64,000 nt of DNA, from contig NC_087063.1 in assembly GCF_963678635.1 (NCBI RefSeq), forward strand, positions 30,206,599-30,270,598, read 5' to 3'. Positions 43,857-55,859 of this stretch are shown one piece after another. Every line of letters starts with the position of its first letter. Position 1 is the first letter of the stretch. Origin of the DNA: Symsagittifera roscoffensis (lineage: Eukaryota > Xenacoelomorpha > Acoela > Convolutidae). A program made the position numbers and the translations under genes. The notes beneath the pieces were generated by a model. That model was not told where the DNA came from. It did not search any database and was given only the letters and a program-made list of their open reading frames with translations.

Positions 43857-43955
43857 CGGATAGCCGAAAAAAATTTTGTTTCCGGATAGCCGAAAAAAAT
43901 TTCGTTCCCGGATAGCCGAAAAAAAATTTCGTTCCCGGATAGCCGAAAAAAATCA
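43857..43955 (+). repeat. Subterminal tandem repeat of the MULE, 4 copies
   Basis: Four units of about 26 bases (GGATAGCCGAAAAAAATTTC and so on) lie just inside the left end. The right end has a single unit in mirror orientation. Subterminal repeats in MULEs and hATs are usually transposase-binding sites. Confidence 0.8.
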
Positions 43956-44237
43956 AATCACGCATAGCCTTAAGACAATTGTTCACATTACTCAATTAGA
44001 TTATTATTACGTCCAATATTACAATTATGGGTTATTATGTCAAATATTACCATAATGGATTATTATGTCGAATATTAAAAATTTATAACAAAGCAGAAAC
44101 CACTAAAACACCAGACCAATAGTCCTTTAAATTACAATTTCTTTTTTGAAAAGACAGTTTGAGTGCTGTTATTTGGCCATTCACTCTTCTTAATTTTTTG
44201 GATTGTCTCGGTGGGCCTTGCGCCGATTTGCAAATTT

Positions 44238-45520
44238 TTATTGCTTCTTTCTCAAAAATTTTTCAGTTTTCAATTGCTTAATTGTAAGCCAAATCGAACA
44301 TTTTCTTCCTAATTTTTTGTTCCACCGACTATTCCCGTCCTCACAGCAATTAGTGGTTTGAAAGTTTGGTTCTCTATCAAAAACATTCCAGAACTTGATT
44401 GGAAAAAAATCCAGCCAAATCTTTTCAAAATATTCTGTAATATTTTGCAATTCTGGATAACGAGTTTTCAAAGCCAGAAACTTGGGCGAGTTCACAAAAA
44501 TTCGATAACAATTTCAAACTAACGGTACTGGCAAAAACGCGAAGGCGAAAATGTTTCTCATTTGCTCTTTGAACTTTTGATTGAATCTGTAGGCAGTTAT
44601 GAGGTCAAGTGAACGTAAATTTTTGACAAGTGCTTGTGTAAAATGAAAATAGCAGCCAATATGGCGGCTTTCTGGAAAAAATTTTGCCACAGCTGCTTTA
44701 AATCCACTTACGTAATCAGACAAAATATTATCTGCTTTGAAAACTTTGTCTATTTTTTCCATTTTTTCTTTAAGAATATTGAGCATAACTTTGTAATGGT
44801 CGCTTGTCTTCCCAGTAAGAAGAGCAAACACTAATGGAATCTTGCGATTTTCAAAGTCACCAAAAATTGTATAAATTTGAAAGTATGGGTCTGGCGCAGT
44901 CTTGAATGTACCGTCAGACAAAATAGTCTCACAGGAAGCTAGTTCCATAAATTTTTTCGTCGAAAATATTGTCACGCCATTTTTCGTATCATTTGAAAGC
45001 AAGAATTGTTTTCCTGAAGAAGTTTTTGCCCATTCTGGTAGAACCTGTACAGCCTGAATGCTGTGTGGAAGTGCCGGCAGTAGTTGTTTTCGAGCGCGAG
45101 AAACAGACGATTGCAAACTATTGAATAGAACTATTATCTCGTGATTGTATTTTTTGATTGTTTTTTCGTACGCCGTTTTCATTGTTTGCGCAGGATTTTT
45201 TTCATTTCTTCAATTACTTTTTCTTTGAATTGCTTTTCTTTTAGTTGCTGATCGGCTGGCTCATGAGAATGATTCGGATACGGTGGCGAAATAATTTGGG
45301 TCAAATCTGACTTTAAGGTTACACGGGTTTTGCATGTTTTTTCGGAAAAAAATAAAATAAATGTTTTTATTAGTTGATTTATTTTTCCGGAAAAGAAAGC
45401 CGTCGATTACTAAGTTTTGACGGTTATGATGTGAGCTAGATTGAAAATAAAAATTAATATTAGTTATTTTGGAAACATTATGATTAGAAATAAAGGTATT
45501 TTCAGAAAAATGGCTCATTA
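44238..45520 (-). pseudogene. MULE transposase, decayed
   Basis: Reading on the minus strand, a FLYWCH-type zinc finger comes first (45436-45230: LVIDGFLFRKNKS, a Cys in NPCNLKVRF, then H-x-H), with a frameshift inside it near 45260. Then comes the MULE catalytic domain (45182-44514): ILSDGTFKTAP with the first Asp, NILSDYVSGFKAAV with the second, and GCYFHFTQAL. A C-terminal part (44495-44238, IKFWNVFDREPN...TTNCCEDGN) follows in another frame, separated by a stop near 44512. The chain has at least two frame breaks, so it is not functional. Intact relatives are 500-700 residues. Confidence 0.8.
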
Positions 45521-45972
45521 TTTTTAATATTATTTGAGCGTTACCGATATCAATTCGTTCAATGAGTTGATCTGATTTCGTTATCTTGTCTGTTTTAGTT
45601 TCATTACTTTGTTACAATTCACTTTAAATAAATGTTTAACAAATGAAATTTGAAAAAATCATGCGTTAAAAAGTAGTCGCACATTTGTTGTTAATTTATT
45701 CAATGAGATCAATAGTATCAACCAATCAAATCTCTTTAATTTATTCGCAGTTTTTGTGGCTACTGGTCTGCATAAATTGAATGATTTTTTTTGGCCAATC
45801 AAATTTTGTAACGAATTGCTTTAATTACTATAGCTCAAACCGGAAATATTTAGTTTTTCGGCTATCCGGGAATGCGGCTCCGTGGGTACGCACCATAAAA
45901 TTTGGATAAAATTTGTTGATCTATAAGCTATGAATTAATCGTTTTTCGACCTCAACAGTCATAGTAACAATT

Positions 45973-46406
45973 GGGGAGGGTTTTCATGCTTGAAGGACCG
46001 AATGCTTGAAAAGTTTCAACCAATCAAAATCGCTAAGCGTTTCTATTGGCTGAATGCCTTTCTCACAAAATCGAAGTCAGTTTTAACAGAAAACGTATTA
46101 CATCAGTGGAAAATAATCGAAAATTTTACAAATTGTATTACTATACATATATTCAGTTACAACCGCATTACTATTCAGATAATCATCAAGATTAATGAGT
46201 TCAAAATCAGAAGAATTTTTCAGTCTTGAAAACTTATCTACTTATCATCTTATCGGTCAACAATAACACTAATGACCTGGATTTATTTTCTTACTTTGAG
46301 ATTTTTGAGATTTATTTTAAGATTTTGAATACTCAATTTTGATTGGCTGAAAGCAAGCTAAAATTAGTTTGAAGCATTCGGTCCTTCAAGCATGAGGGAC
46401 GCCACC
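45973..46406. mobile_element. MULE-type MITE, 434 bp, with 9-bp duplication
   Basis: Inverted ends carry CATGCTTGAAGGACCGAATGCTT and its mirror. Flanks GTAACAATT (45964-45972) and GTAACAACT (46407-46415) match the single GTAACAATT in the empty paralogous copy at about 48530. The family is the same as at 6156-6519 but CGCG in the end is replaced by CTTG. Inside is AT-rich and no gene is supported. Confidence 0.8.
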
Positions 46407-49400
46407 GTAACAACTAAGAACAGTGTGATCATTTAGCCAAATAGCATGAGGATTTGTCTGATCATATAGCGAATCAGTAAGACCAATTATCTCATTTTAA
46501 GGTGGATCCGTATTGATTGCAGGATAGTTTGTCACGCGGAAATAATTTGCGTTGCGCGTTCAGCATAAAAAATAAAATATTCGACTGAAGTTCGAGCATA
46601 TGAACCTGCCAAAATTTTACCCAGCTACGACAAAAACCAGAAAAAAATTGTGCCTCTATACACTAGTTTTTAACATATCTGTACTGGTAACGAAATTCAT
46701 GCAAGTTTCATTTAAATGATGTAATTTTTTGCAGACTCACATAGTCTAATATGGAACAATTGAAAAGTACCTAAATTTTTTTTTTACAATTTTAGCCGGT
46801 GTATAATTCTGTTTGCTTTTTCATACTTCAGTTAGAAACAAAAAAATTAAGTTGAAACATTACGAAGCCAAACGTATATTTTGTGAATTGTAAGCAAATT
46901 CTGCGACAAGCCTTTTCGATTTTCTTTTGTTCATTGTCTTCCTTTGATCTTTCCGAAAAAAACTATCAGGATCACAGAAACTAACACACGAAAAAAATGT
47001 GCGCCTATTAAGCGCTCTGTTTGGCTTCGGAATGAAAATTTACCGTTCAAACCAGGAAAACTATACCATTTTGAAAACAAACAAGTAACTACTTTTTTCC
47101 AGTTTAATTGCGTTCCTTGACAGTTTCAAACTGTTTAAGGGCAAAAATTTTTAGATGACTCATAGCAGCTATCCAGTCGCTAATAGTCATAACTATGTGA
47201 CAGATGATATAGCAACATACCCGAAAATTCGAAAAAAAGTTTGAAAATAAAATTTTGTTACACAGTCAATGACAGTTTATATCTAAATTACGCTGTATAT
47301 TCGATAGCAGAAGAGCAGAATGGGTCCAAGAGCCGAAAAATAGAAAAATATCAACTTCTAAAAGCTAATCGATAAATTAATTATCAAAAATGTCAATAAT
47401 AGCAAAGCAACGAACATTTCATGCATAGTTTGAGCAATTTTATCAAGAATTAAAAAAAAAAATTTAATAAAAAAACTTAATGAAATTAGTCAATTCATGC
47501 ATAATTTAATCGTTTTCTTGGTACTTTTTGACAATTATGAAAATCGTTTTATCAATTAGCCTGTATGAAACAATATAAGTCAATATTTTTCTGTTTTTCT
47601 GCTCTTGGACCCATTCTGTACTTGGACCATTCTGCTTATTGCTCCGTCTCCGTAATTAATTTATGGTTCATTTAAAGATGTCAAGACCTAATTCTCATTT
47701 CGGATATTAATCGGTTTGATAACGTTTATACTTGTTATTAAAAAATATTCCCAAGGCTTTATGAAAACGATTAAAAGCAAACAAAAATCGCAACACTTTT
47801 TGAAAAGCATCAATCAATTTCACCAAAACAAAAACTGAACTAACTAAACTTCGTGAGTGAACATTTCTATCAAATGCTTCGTGATTCATAGTCCTTGGTC
47901 TTAAACTCGGATCGGGGATCAATCGTTTAGCAGACCAATCTTTTAGAATAAAAAGTGAAAAAAGAGTCTTTTAGCAGACCAGCATAATAAAGTGGGGGCA
48001 TGATTGACTGACACACTCAACAAGACGCTCGGTCTTGAGTCAAGCTTCCCCCTATTAAGACAATTGTCTCACAATTTGTCAACAAAATTACAAAAAACCT
48101 AACAGTCTAAACTATTGGGTTAACAAAGATTTATGCGCACAAAAACACTCGTGACGAAAAAAAGCGCAGCGGAGCAATTGTTCTGAGTCTGCTAAAAGAT
48201 TGTTCTGCTGGAACACCTGTCTGCCAAAATGCTTAGCACCACTCAAATTCATCTAGCTTTTTTGCATTAAAATTACAACCATAAATTGATGCGCTGCAGT
48301 TACGGAAAAGAATAACTGTCCGCAGAAACGGGTTTTATAAACGAAAACGTAAAAATGCTCCTGGGAAAAGCTAAGAAAAAATTTTTATAAAAAAAGACTG
48401 CTCGTATGTCAACGCAAATCCCTCAGCGCTTCGACTGCCCTGTGAACGGTCGTAATAAAATTTGGATAAAATTTGTTGATCTATAAGGTATGAACTATCC
48501 GTTTTTCGACCTCAACAGCCATAGTAACAATTAGGAACAGTGTGATCATTTAGCCAAATAGCATGAGGATTTGTCTGATCATATAGCGAATCAGTAAGAC
48601 CAATTATCTCATTTTAATGTGGAACCGTATTGATTGCAGTATAATTCTGACGATTATAAAAATCGTTTTATCAATTAGCCTGTATGAAACAATATAAGTC
48701 AATATTTTTCTGTTTTCTGCTCTTGGACCCATTCTGTACTTGGACCATTCTGCTTATTGCTCCGCCTCCGTAAATATTGTATGGTTCATTTATAGATGTC
48801 AAGACCTAATTCTCATTTCGGATATTAATCGGTCTGATAACGTTTATACTTGTTATTAAAATTATTCCCAAGGCTTTATGAAAATGATTAAAAGCTAACA
48901 AAAATTGCAACACTTTTTGAAAAGCATCAATCAATTTCACCAAAACAAAAAATGAACTGACTAAACTTCGTGAGTGAACATTTCTGTCATATGCTTCGTG
49001 ATTCATAGTCATTGGTCTTAAACTCGGATCGGGGATCAATCGTTCAGCAGACCAATCTTTTAGAATAAAAAGTGAAAAAAGAGTCTGACTTGGACCATTG
49101 TGCTTATTGCTCCGCCTCCGTAATTAATTTATGGTTCATTTAAAAATGTCAAGACCTAATTCTCATTTCGGATATTAATCGGTTTGAAAACGTTTATACT
49201 TGTTATTAAAAATACTCCCAAGGCTTTATGAAAGTGATTAAAAGCAAACAAAATCGCAACACTTTTTGAAAAGCATCAATCAATTTCACCAAAACAAAAA
49301 CTGAACTAACTAAACTTCGTGAGTGAACATTTCTATCGAATGCCTCGTAATTCATAGCCATTGGTCTTAAACTCGGATCGGGGATCATTCGTTTAGCAGA

Positions 49401-50803
49401 CCAATCTTTTAGAATAAAATATGAAAAAAGAGTCTTTTAGCAGACCAGCCTAATAAAGTGGGGGCATGATTGACTGACACACTCAACAAGACGCTCAGTC
49501 TTGAGTCAAGCTTCCCCCTATTAAGACAATTGTCTCACAATTTGTCAACAAAACTACAAAAAACCTAACAGTCTAAAGTATTGGGTTAACAAAGATTTAT
49601 GCGCACAAAAACACTCGTGACGAATAAAACCGCAGCGGAGCAATTGTTCTGAGTCTGCTAAAAGATTGTTCTGCTGAAACACCGGTCTGCCAAAATGCTT
49701 AGCACCACTCAAATTCATCTAGCTTTTTTGCATTAAAATTACAACCAGAAATTGATGCGCTGCAGTTACGGAAAAGAATAACTGTCCGCAGAAATGGATT
49801 TTATAAACAAACACGTAAAAATGCTCCTGGGAAAAGCTAAGAAGAAATTTTTATAAAAAAAGACTGCTCGTATGTCAACGCAAATCCTTCAGCGCTTCGA
49901 CTGCCCTGTGAACGGTCGTAATAAAATTTGGATAAAATTTGTTGATCTATAAGGTATGAACTATCCGTTTTCCGACCTCAACAGCCATAGTAACACTTAG
50001 GAACAGTGTGATCATTTAGCCAAATAGCATGAGGATTTGTCACATCATATAGCGAATCACTAAGACCAATTATCTCATTTTAACGTGGAACCGTATTGGA
50101 TTGCAGGATAGTTTGTCACGCGGAAATAGTTTGCGTTGCGCATTCAGCTTAAAAAATAAAATATTCGACTGAAATTCGAGCATATGAACCTGCCAAAATT
50201 TTACCCAGCTACGACAAAAACCAGAAAAAAATTGTGCCTCTATACACTAGTTTTTAACATATCTGTACTGGTAACGAAATTCATGCAAGTTTCATTTAAA
50301 TAATGTAATTTTTTGCAGACTCACATAGTCTAATATGGAACAATTGAAAGGTACCTAAATTTTTTTTTTACAATTTTAGCCGGTGTATAATTCTGTTTGC
50401 TTTTTCATACTTCAGTTAGAAACAAAAAAATAAGTTGAAACATTACGAAGCCAAACGTATTTTTTGTGAATTGTAAGCAAATTCCGAAAAAAACTAACAG
50501 GTTCACAGAAACTAACACAAAAAAATGTGCGCTTATTTAGCGCTCTGTTTGGCTTCCGAATAAAAATTCACCGTTGAAACCAGGAAAACTATACCATTTC
50601 GAAAATAAACAAGTAACTACTTTTTTCCAGTTTATTTGCGTTTTTTGACAGTTTCGAACTATTTAAGGGCAAAGTTTTTAAGATGACTCTTAGCAGCTAT
50701 CCAGTCGCTAATATTCATAACTATGTGACAGATGATACAGCAACATACATTAAAATTCGAAAAAAAGTTTGAAAATAAAATTTTGTTTCACAGTCAATGA
50801 CCG

Positions 50804-51110
50804 TTGAAATATCCGTGATCTTTACTAGCTAACTCTAACTAAAAATACTACAACAAGTAAAATAAATTAATGAGATGCTTAGTTACAGTATTATAACATT
50901 TGGTTACGAGTTAGTAAGGATAAATATAGATTAGATCAACTGTAATCTTTCAACAGAAGATAAGTTATGTAGTCGCACACATTACTTAGCTTTAGCACCA
51001 AGAGTGTTGACAGGTTGGTCAAGATTGAAAGTTAAGTTAATATCTATGTCGTCGCTATATCTTAGGCTGACCTTGACTGACAGAATACTGCGGTATCATG
51101 CAGTATCACA
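50804..51110 (-). repeat. Single (3') LTR of the Ty3/gypsy element
   Basis: 307 bases. On the minus strand it starts TGTGATACTGCATGATACCG after a purine tract and ends GGATATTTCA, so it has canonical TG...CA ends. Confidence 0.8.
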
Positions 51111-51129
51111 TTCCCCCCCAAAAAAAATT

Positions 51130-52500
51130 TTTTAAATAACATTAAAAATTTAAAGTTTAAATGGCAAGATTAGTTCATTTGTTTTTTGGTTCCAGTTTTG
51201 GTTTCAATATAGGTTCTCGTGGTTTTCTAGCACCAATTTTCCTCCCAACTACTGTTTGTTCTTCATCTGATGATGGAAAACTACCCGACGAAATTGACAC
51301 CGCACGTAATGCTGTATACAGCTCCTCTGACGGCGAAATAACTGGAGTCCTCGCAGCGCTTGTTTCTGCCTCCTCAACTATCTTAACCGCATAAAGTAGT
51401 GGGCTGCCAAAAAATCGAGTTTGTCTCTTCGTCCTGCCTGAGCTTCTCGAAGAACTTGATATGTTCGACTTGGTCTCTTCCGTCTCTTATGGTAAACTCG
51501 CTGGCTTCGTTACTGTTTCCTGACTCTCCTTTAGTGGTGATATGCCTGGTCAGTCTAACTGCTCTATTTTCATACTTGGTTTCGTCTTGGTTGATTCTGG
51601 TACCCTCGGCTCCTCAGCTTGAGTTGTCTTCGAGCTGGTCGGAAAACTGTCCATCTTTGCTGGATTTTCTTTAGCTGGCACTATCTCTACAGGTACTGGG
51701 TTCGTTTTCACCGGTGATTCCGGTAATGCCCCCGAGCTTTCGGACGATATTGTAGGGTCCACTATTCGCTTCCTTGGATTCAATATAGATGATCGTGCTG
51801 GTTCCAAATTCTCCCGTCCTTCTGGTGTCCTTGACCAACTAGAGCTTGCGGCCAAGTTTGGTTGCTTTTTTAACTGTGATGCATTGGTATATAGTGGTTG
51901 CTCATCTGATGACACGGACTCCGACGTTTCCACTGTCCTTGGCAGAATTCTCACCATCTTCAGGATTGTTCTTTGTGGTCCCTTTGGCGTGGAAGTTAAA
52001 GTGCCCACCTTCAATTTTGATACTGAATCTAAATTCACGTTTTTATGAGACTTAAGTTTTGGTTTTAGAGAAATATGGTTTTTCCTATTTTCTGAGCAAT
52101 GTCCTCCGATATACTACAACCTTGTTCGGATTATGGATAACTTCATATTCAAGATTACTTGTTGAATAAGAGCGACCCGTCTGCTTCTCTCCTTCTACTC
52201 TAAATCTCAGAGTGCTTTGATTCAAATCGTTCCGCAGTGTTGAAGCTAAAAGTGGATTCCTGTCCGTGACATTCCTAAGAATATCCGCTCCCTTCTCATG
52301 ATTCAACCGCTTCATTAGTAATCTCCAATCGCTGGGTGCCTTAGCCAGAGTTTCCAGCGTCCTCAAACCTTCCGGTTCCGGTGTTCTCCTTCTGAATTTC
52401 GGTGACACGCTTCTGCTCGCTTCTCCTTTATGCACCGCTTTGAGTCTTGTCCTTAAGTCCGATGTTTCTCTCATCTGCTCTGGTGTCAGCATATTCCCCT
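51130..52500 (-). pseudogene. Ty3/gypsy 3' coding region
   Basis: Two open pieces rich in Ser, Pro, Glu and Lys, one starting LTPEQMRETSDLRTRLK and one with KVGTLTSTPKGPQRT. Ty3/gypsy elements may carry a C-terminal Pol extension here; no family motif lets me say which. The region is broken. Confidence 0.45.
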
Positions 52501-52559
52501 CTGAGTTGTCACAATCTTAATTATCCGAAATTTAATCTCTTAAAACTGAAAATTAGGTA

Positions 52560-53745
52560 TTTCGCTTCCGTCCGAAGTGAAGTTCAAAATGTGACTTTTT
52601 CAATAAAGCGTGGTTGACAACTCGAATGTCTCCAATAATCAGTTTAACCGCGGACTGAATATCTGTGAAATTGGGGTCCAGTTGCATTGTTCCCAGTTTC
52701 CTCTTAATTGTTTGGATACGCCTTTCAACTAGACCACAACCGCGGTGGTCTCCTACGGGGCAAAATATTTGTTTGATTCAATTTTCCTTACAAAATTGTG
52801 ACAATATTGTGTTTTGAATTCCTGAATATTGGTCCGTCCGTATTGACTTATGTATGCTGTGCTGTTGTCTCTATCCTTTTAGAAATTTGATGATTTTCCC
52901 TCCCACCGTTGTTTCTGTGATTAATGCCGACGGGTATTTTGAATAACGATCTATCGCCACTAGGATATATAATTTTTTTTCTTTTACTGTCTAATAATGG
53001 GCCGGCGAAATCCATTTGCAATTCTTCATTAAGTGCAGCTAATTCTGGTAGCGGCTTAGATGAATTAAATGGTTTTGATGGTTTGATATTCTTACCCTAC
53101 TCTGAGCATTGTCTGCAGTTCTGACAGAAATCGATAATCTCGCGATGCATTCGTGGCCACCAAATATAGACTGCAGCATCAATCATTGCCTCTTGTCCTG
53201 GGTGCGTTCTATGTAGACGATTGAGTACCGCTTTCTTAAGGTAGAGTGGAATCGCCACTCGATTATCTATTATGACGCAGTCATTGGTGACTGCGGCATC
53301 TTCCCAGAAACTTCGATATAGTTCCCTAGACGAATGAATCCCTCTCTGTATTTGGCCAGAATATATTTTCTCAGTGGTCCTAATTGCCAATCCTCCGATG
53401 TTAGCTCGGCCAGCAGATAGTAGTTCCGACAGTCCTGTTGTGAAGGACCTTTTGTCCTCTGACACAATTGGAGTGCTCCTAGTGGCTCTACTGTTCACTT
53501 TGTTCACCATTATACTCACTCTTGCCGCCTTCGTGGCTCTCTTCAGTCTGAAATTTGCCAGCATATTTGCGTAATTCCGTCTCAGATTCGGCACTGAAGT
53601 TTGTCTCAACTTCTTCCGCTTAATTTGCTGGCTCCCTCCATCTGATCGGCGTCGTTTCGGCCTATTCCGAGCTGCTTTCGTTACGGTCTGCTTGTCCGCC
53701 TGGATACTAATCGATGGCAAGTTGAATTCGCTATTAAACATCGAT
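52560..53745 (-). pseudogene. Ty3/gypsy integrase
   Basis: The H2C2 zinc-binding module is clear: VLNRLHRTHPGQEAMIDAAV, then YIWWPRMHREIIDFCQNCRQC. It is preceded by a basic region. Downstream frames hold remnants of the catalytic core, including the region near 52900-53050 with the DLYILVAIDRYSK-like stretch. The region is broken. Confidence 0.75.
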
Positions 53746-54509
53746 ACAATGAAATTTTGCCAGATTCTAAGTTAAAACGAAAACTGATGTCTGATTGGTT
53801 CATTTTTGATATAGCGCCCTCTTGTGGTTCAATGTCATATGGGCTGATACTTCTCTTAGCAGATTTGCTCGATTCTGATTGGCTAATATCCCATTCGTAT
53901 TTCTTGCCGCCCCCGAGTGAAGTTACTCAAATCCCGCGGCTCGATTCTGATTGGTCGGAATGACTTTGAATTTTTTTTCCGTCGCCGAACACAAATTTGC
54001 ATATTCTGTGGTTTGAATATGATTGGTTCATGCTTCTAAAACATGCTGCGACGCCCTCTATCGAATTAAAACGAAGAATTTTTAAAAATTCTGGACTATC
54101 CAGATTAAACAATTTCAATTGAGGTAGGTCTGGTTTGTTTCTAACTAAGTTGGATTTATGATAGGATTTTGAGTGATGATAAGATTTGTCTGATATGTTT
54201 TAGCAACATTCCGGTATGTCATCTGGATAAATGTGAGTTTTCTCAACCCTGTTCTGGAGGTATTTGCAAGCATTGTCAAAACTTTGAATCAATTTGACCA
54301 CAATTGTTCATCATAAATAGTTTGTGGTGGGGCTGGAAAATTTATGTTCCTCGCCAAATAATCTGCTATACCTATGTTTATTCCTGAAATGTGTGAAACT
54401 GAGAATTCAAACGGTAATAACCGGTCCGCCCACCTAGTTCAGCATGATTGATATGTCCGGTTACCTCTGTTTTCCTTGAATGCGGTAACGAGTGCTTTGT
54501 GATCAGTTA

Positions 54510-55855
54510 GATTTAAAAAAAATGGTTCCCCAGTAAATAGTTCTTAAAGTACTCGCACGACCAAACCACTGCTAGTAGCTCCAGTTCATAAGTTGAATAC
54601 TTCTGTTCTGTTTGATTTAGAAATCTAGATGTAAAAGCATTTGGGGCCCAAATTCCTGGTTCAACCTCCTGTTCTAACGCGGCACCCAGTCCTTTATGAC
54701 TTGCGTCACTTTTAATTCTCAATTTTTTCGATGCATCGTAATGAAACATTTTTGTTATATCTCCGATTGCTTTTAACATTTCCTTGAACGCAATTTCTTG
54801 TACATCTGTCCAGATAAATGACTGCTTTTTATTAGCTGTGAGTGAGGGTCTCAGTGGTTCTGTTTTTGACTGCAGATTTGGAATGAATCTGGAAAAATGG
54901 TTTGAGAATCCCATAAATGAACTGAGTTGTTTCAGAGTTTTCGGCGGCGTTAAGTTCAAGACTGACTCTATTTTCGAGTGTTTAGGTCGTTTTCCCCCTG
55001 AGTCTATATCAAAACCTAAGCACGTTAAACTCTTTTTCGAAACTTTGCACTTGCTTCCTTTTAACGCGAATCCTTCGTCATCGAGTCTTTCTAACACATT
55101 TTCCACTGTTTTGTTATGATCTAAGATTGAGCTTTTTGAAACAATAAGAATGTCGTCTAAAAAGCAGAATACTCCTGTGAGTCCGTAAAATCCCGCTTTG
55201 AATCTGTAAGTGCCAGTGAATTCGCCACAAACAATGCTGAAATTGCAGTGTTTGCTAACTGAATCGTCCAAAGGTGACTGGCTGAAGGCGTACTTCAGAT
55301 CTAATGCTGTGAACCATACTTTGGTCTTTTGATGTGATAATTTGGGCGACTGAGTCTAGTAACTCCGCTTCCGTCATTTGGAATTTTTTTAGTAAATCTG
55401 TGCTTTCATAGGTTCAGCGTCCATCGCTAATTTAACTGTTCCGTCCTTTTTCGCCGTGACTACTACTGGTGCTACAAACTGGTCTGATGTACATTTGTCC
55501 AGTTTGACTATATGCCCCTCTCTGATTAACTTCTTGATTTCTGCCCCCACCTTTGGCTGATTATGAGTTGGGACTCTACGGCCCTTTTCTTGGATAGGTA
55601 CTAACGGTGGTTTAAAAAAAGTAACGACTTTATTGTTCTTAGACCTTCCGAGTCCGTTGAAAACCTTGTTGTATTTTTCCATGATTTTGGTTTTCCAGAA
55701 TTGCAATTCTTCAGTTTCTTCGTTTTCTGCGATTTTGATTTCCTTCACTTGGGAACACGCTGGTTTTACTTGCGTGGTTATTATGCCAATCTTAGGTTGT
55801 ATGTCCAGGCCTAGTAAGCATCTTGTTTGGTTCTCCGAAATTAAAAATTGTGCGT
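54510..55855 (-). pseudogene. Ty3/gypsy reverse transcriptase and RNase H
   Basis: Landmarks in order: HIVKLDKCTSDQFVAPVVVTAKKDGTVKL (start of palm, shown only in part), FCFLDDILIVSKS (F-L-D-D catalytic box), FALKGSKCKVSKKSLTCLGF, then RNase H pieces LRIKSDASHKGLGAALEQ and YSTYELELLAVVW. These are diagnostic of Ty3/gypsy order and style. The region is broken. Confidence 0.85.
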
Positions 55856-55859
55856 TTTA

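Larger units (their letters stand above)
43831..45894 (-). mobile_element. Mutator-like element (MULE) with FLYWCH zinc finger
   Basis: This 2064-bp element has 41-base inverted ends (GGTGGCATGT CACGGAGCCG left, mirrored right, with CCCGGATAGCCGAAAAA inside). It is flanked by GTAAAATT/ATAAAATT (43823-43830 and 45895-45902). The empty site in paralogous copies at about 48450 and 49920 reads ATAAAATT once, which proves an 8-bp target duplication. The left end has four tandem copies of the CCCGGATAGCCGAAAAAAATTTCGTT unit; the right end has one. It carries a decayed transposase on the minus strand. FLYWCH plus MULE domains recall the animal Phantom group. Confidence 0.85.
43318..50803. repeat. 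Threefold segmental duplication
   Basis: Three modules recur. M1 (GTGAAAAAAGAGTCTTTTA...GTGAACGGTCGTA) is at 43318-43830, 47953-48458 and 49424-49926. M2 (ATAAAATTTGGATAAAATTTG onward) is at 45895-47540, 48459-48652 and 49927-50803. M3 (CTTGGACCATTCTGCTTATTG...TTTTAGAATAAAA) is at 47540-47950, 48655-49080 and 49088-49420. The order is M1-M2-M3, M1-short M2-M3-M3, M1-M2. Identity between copies is roughly 93-97%. Copy 1 carries the MULE and its MITE; copy 3 carries the Ty3/gypsy element. No host gene is seen. Confidence 0.85.
50804..55851 (-). mobile_element. Ty3/gypsy LTR retrotransposon, 5'-truncated, broken
   Basis: On the minus strand the order is reverse transcriptase, RNase H, integrase, a further C-terminal region, a purine-rich tract (T8G-like at 51113-51130) and one LTR (50804-51110). 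No gag, protease or second LTR is present: the right side stops at about 55851, where the duplicated host sequence TCTAAATTAC...TATATTCGATAG resumes. The empty site in copy 1 (about 47273) shows the host continuity. More than ten breaks are present, so it is old or fast-decaying, yet younger than the segmental duplication. Confidence 0.85.

Noticed and set aside
43857-43955. Regular short repeats resembling a CRISPR array
   Set aside because: The units are contiguous with no spacers, the genome is eukaryotic, and the repeats sit inside a MULE terminus.
47707-49388. Short minus-strand frame repeated three times (MIPDPSLRP...) as a conserved gene
   Set aside because: The three copies belong to the segmental duplication; amino-acid changes such as R/M, H/Y, F/Y and V/F are as common as silent ones, so no constraint is seen.
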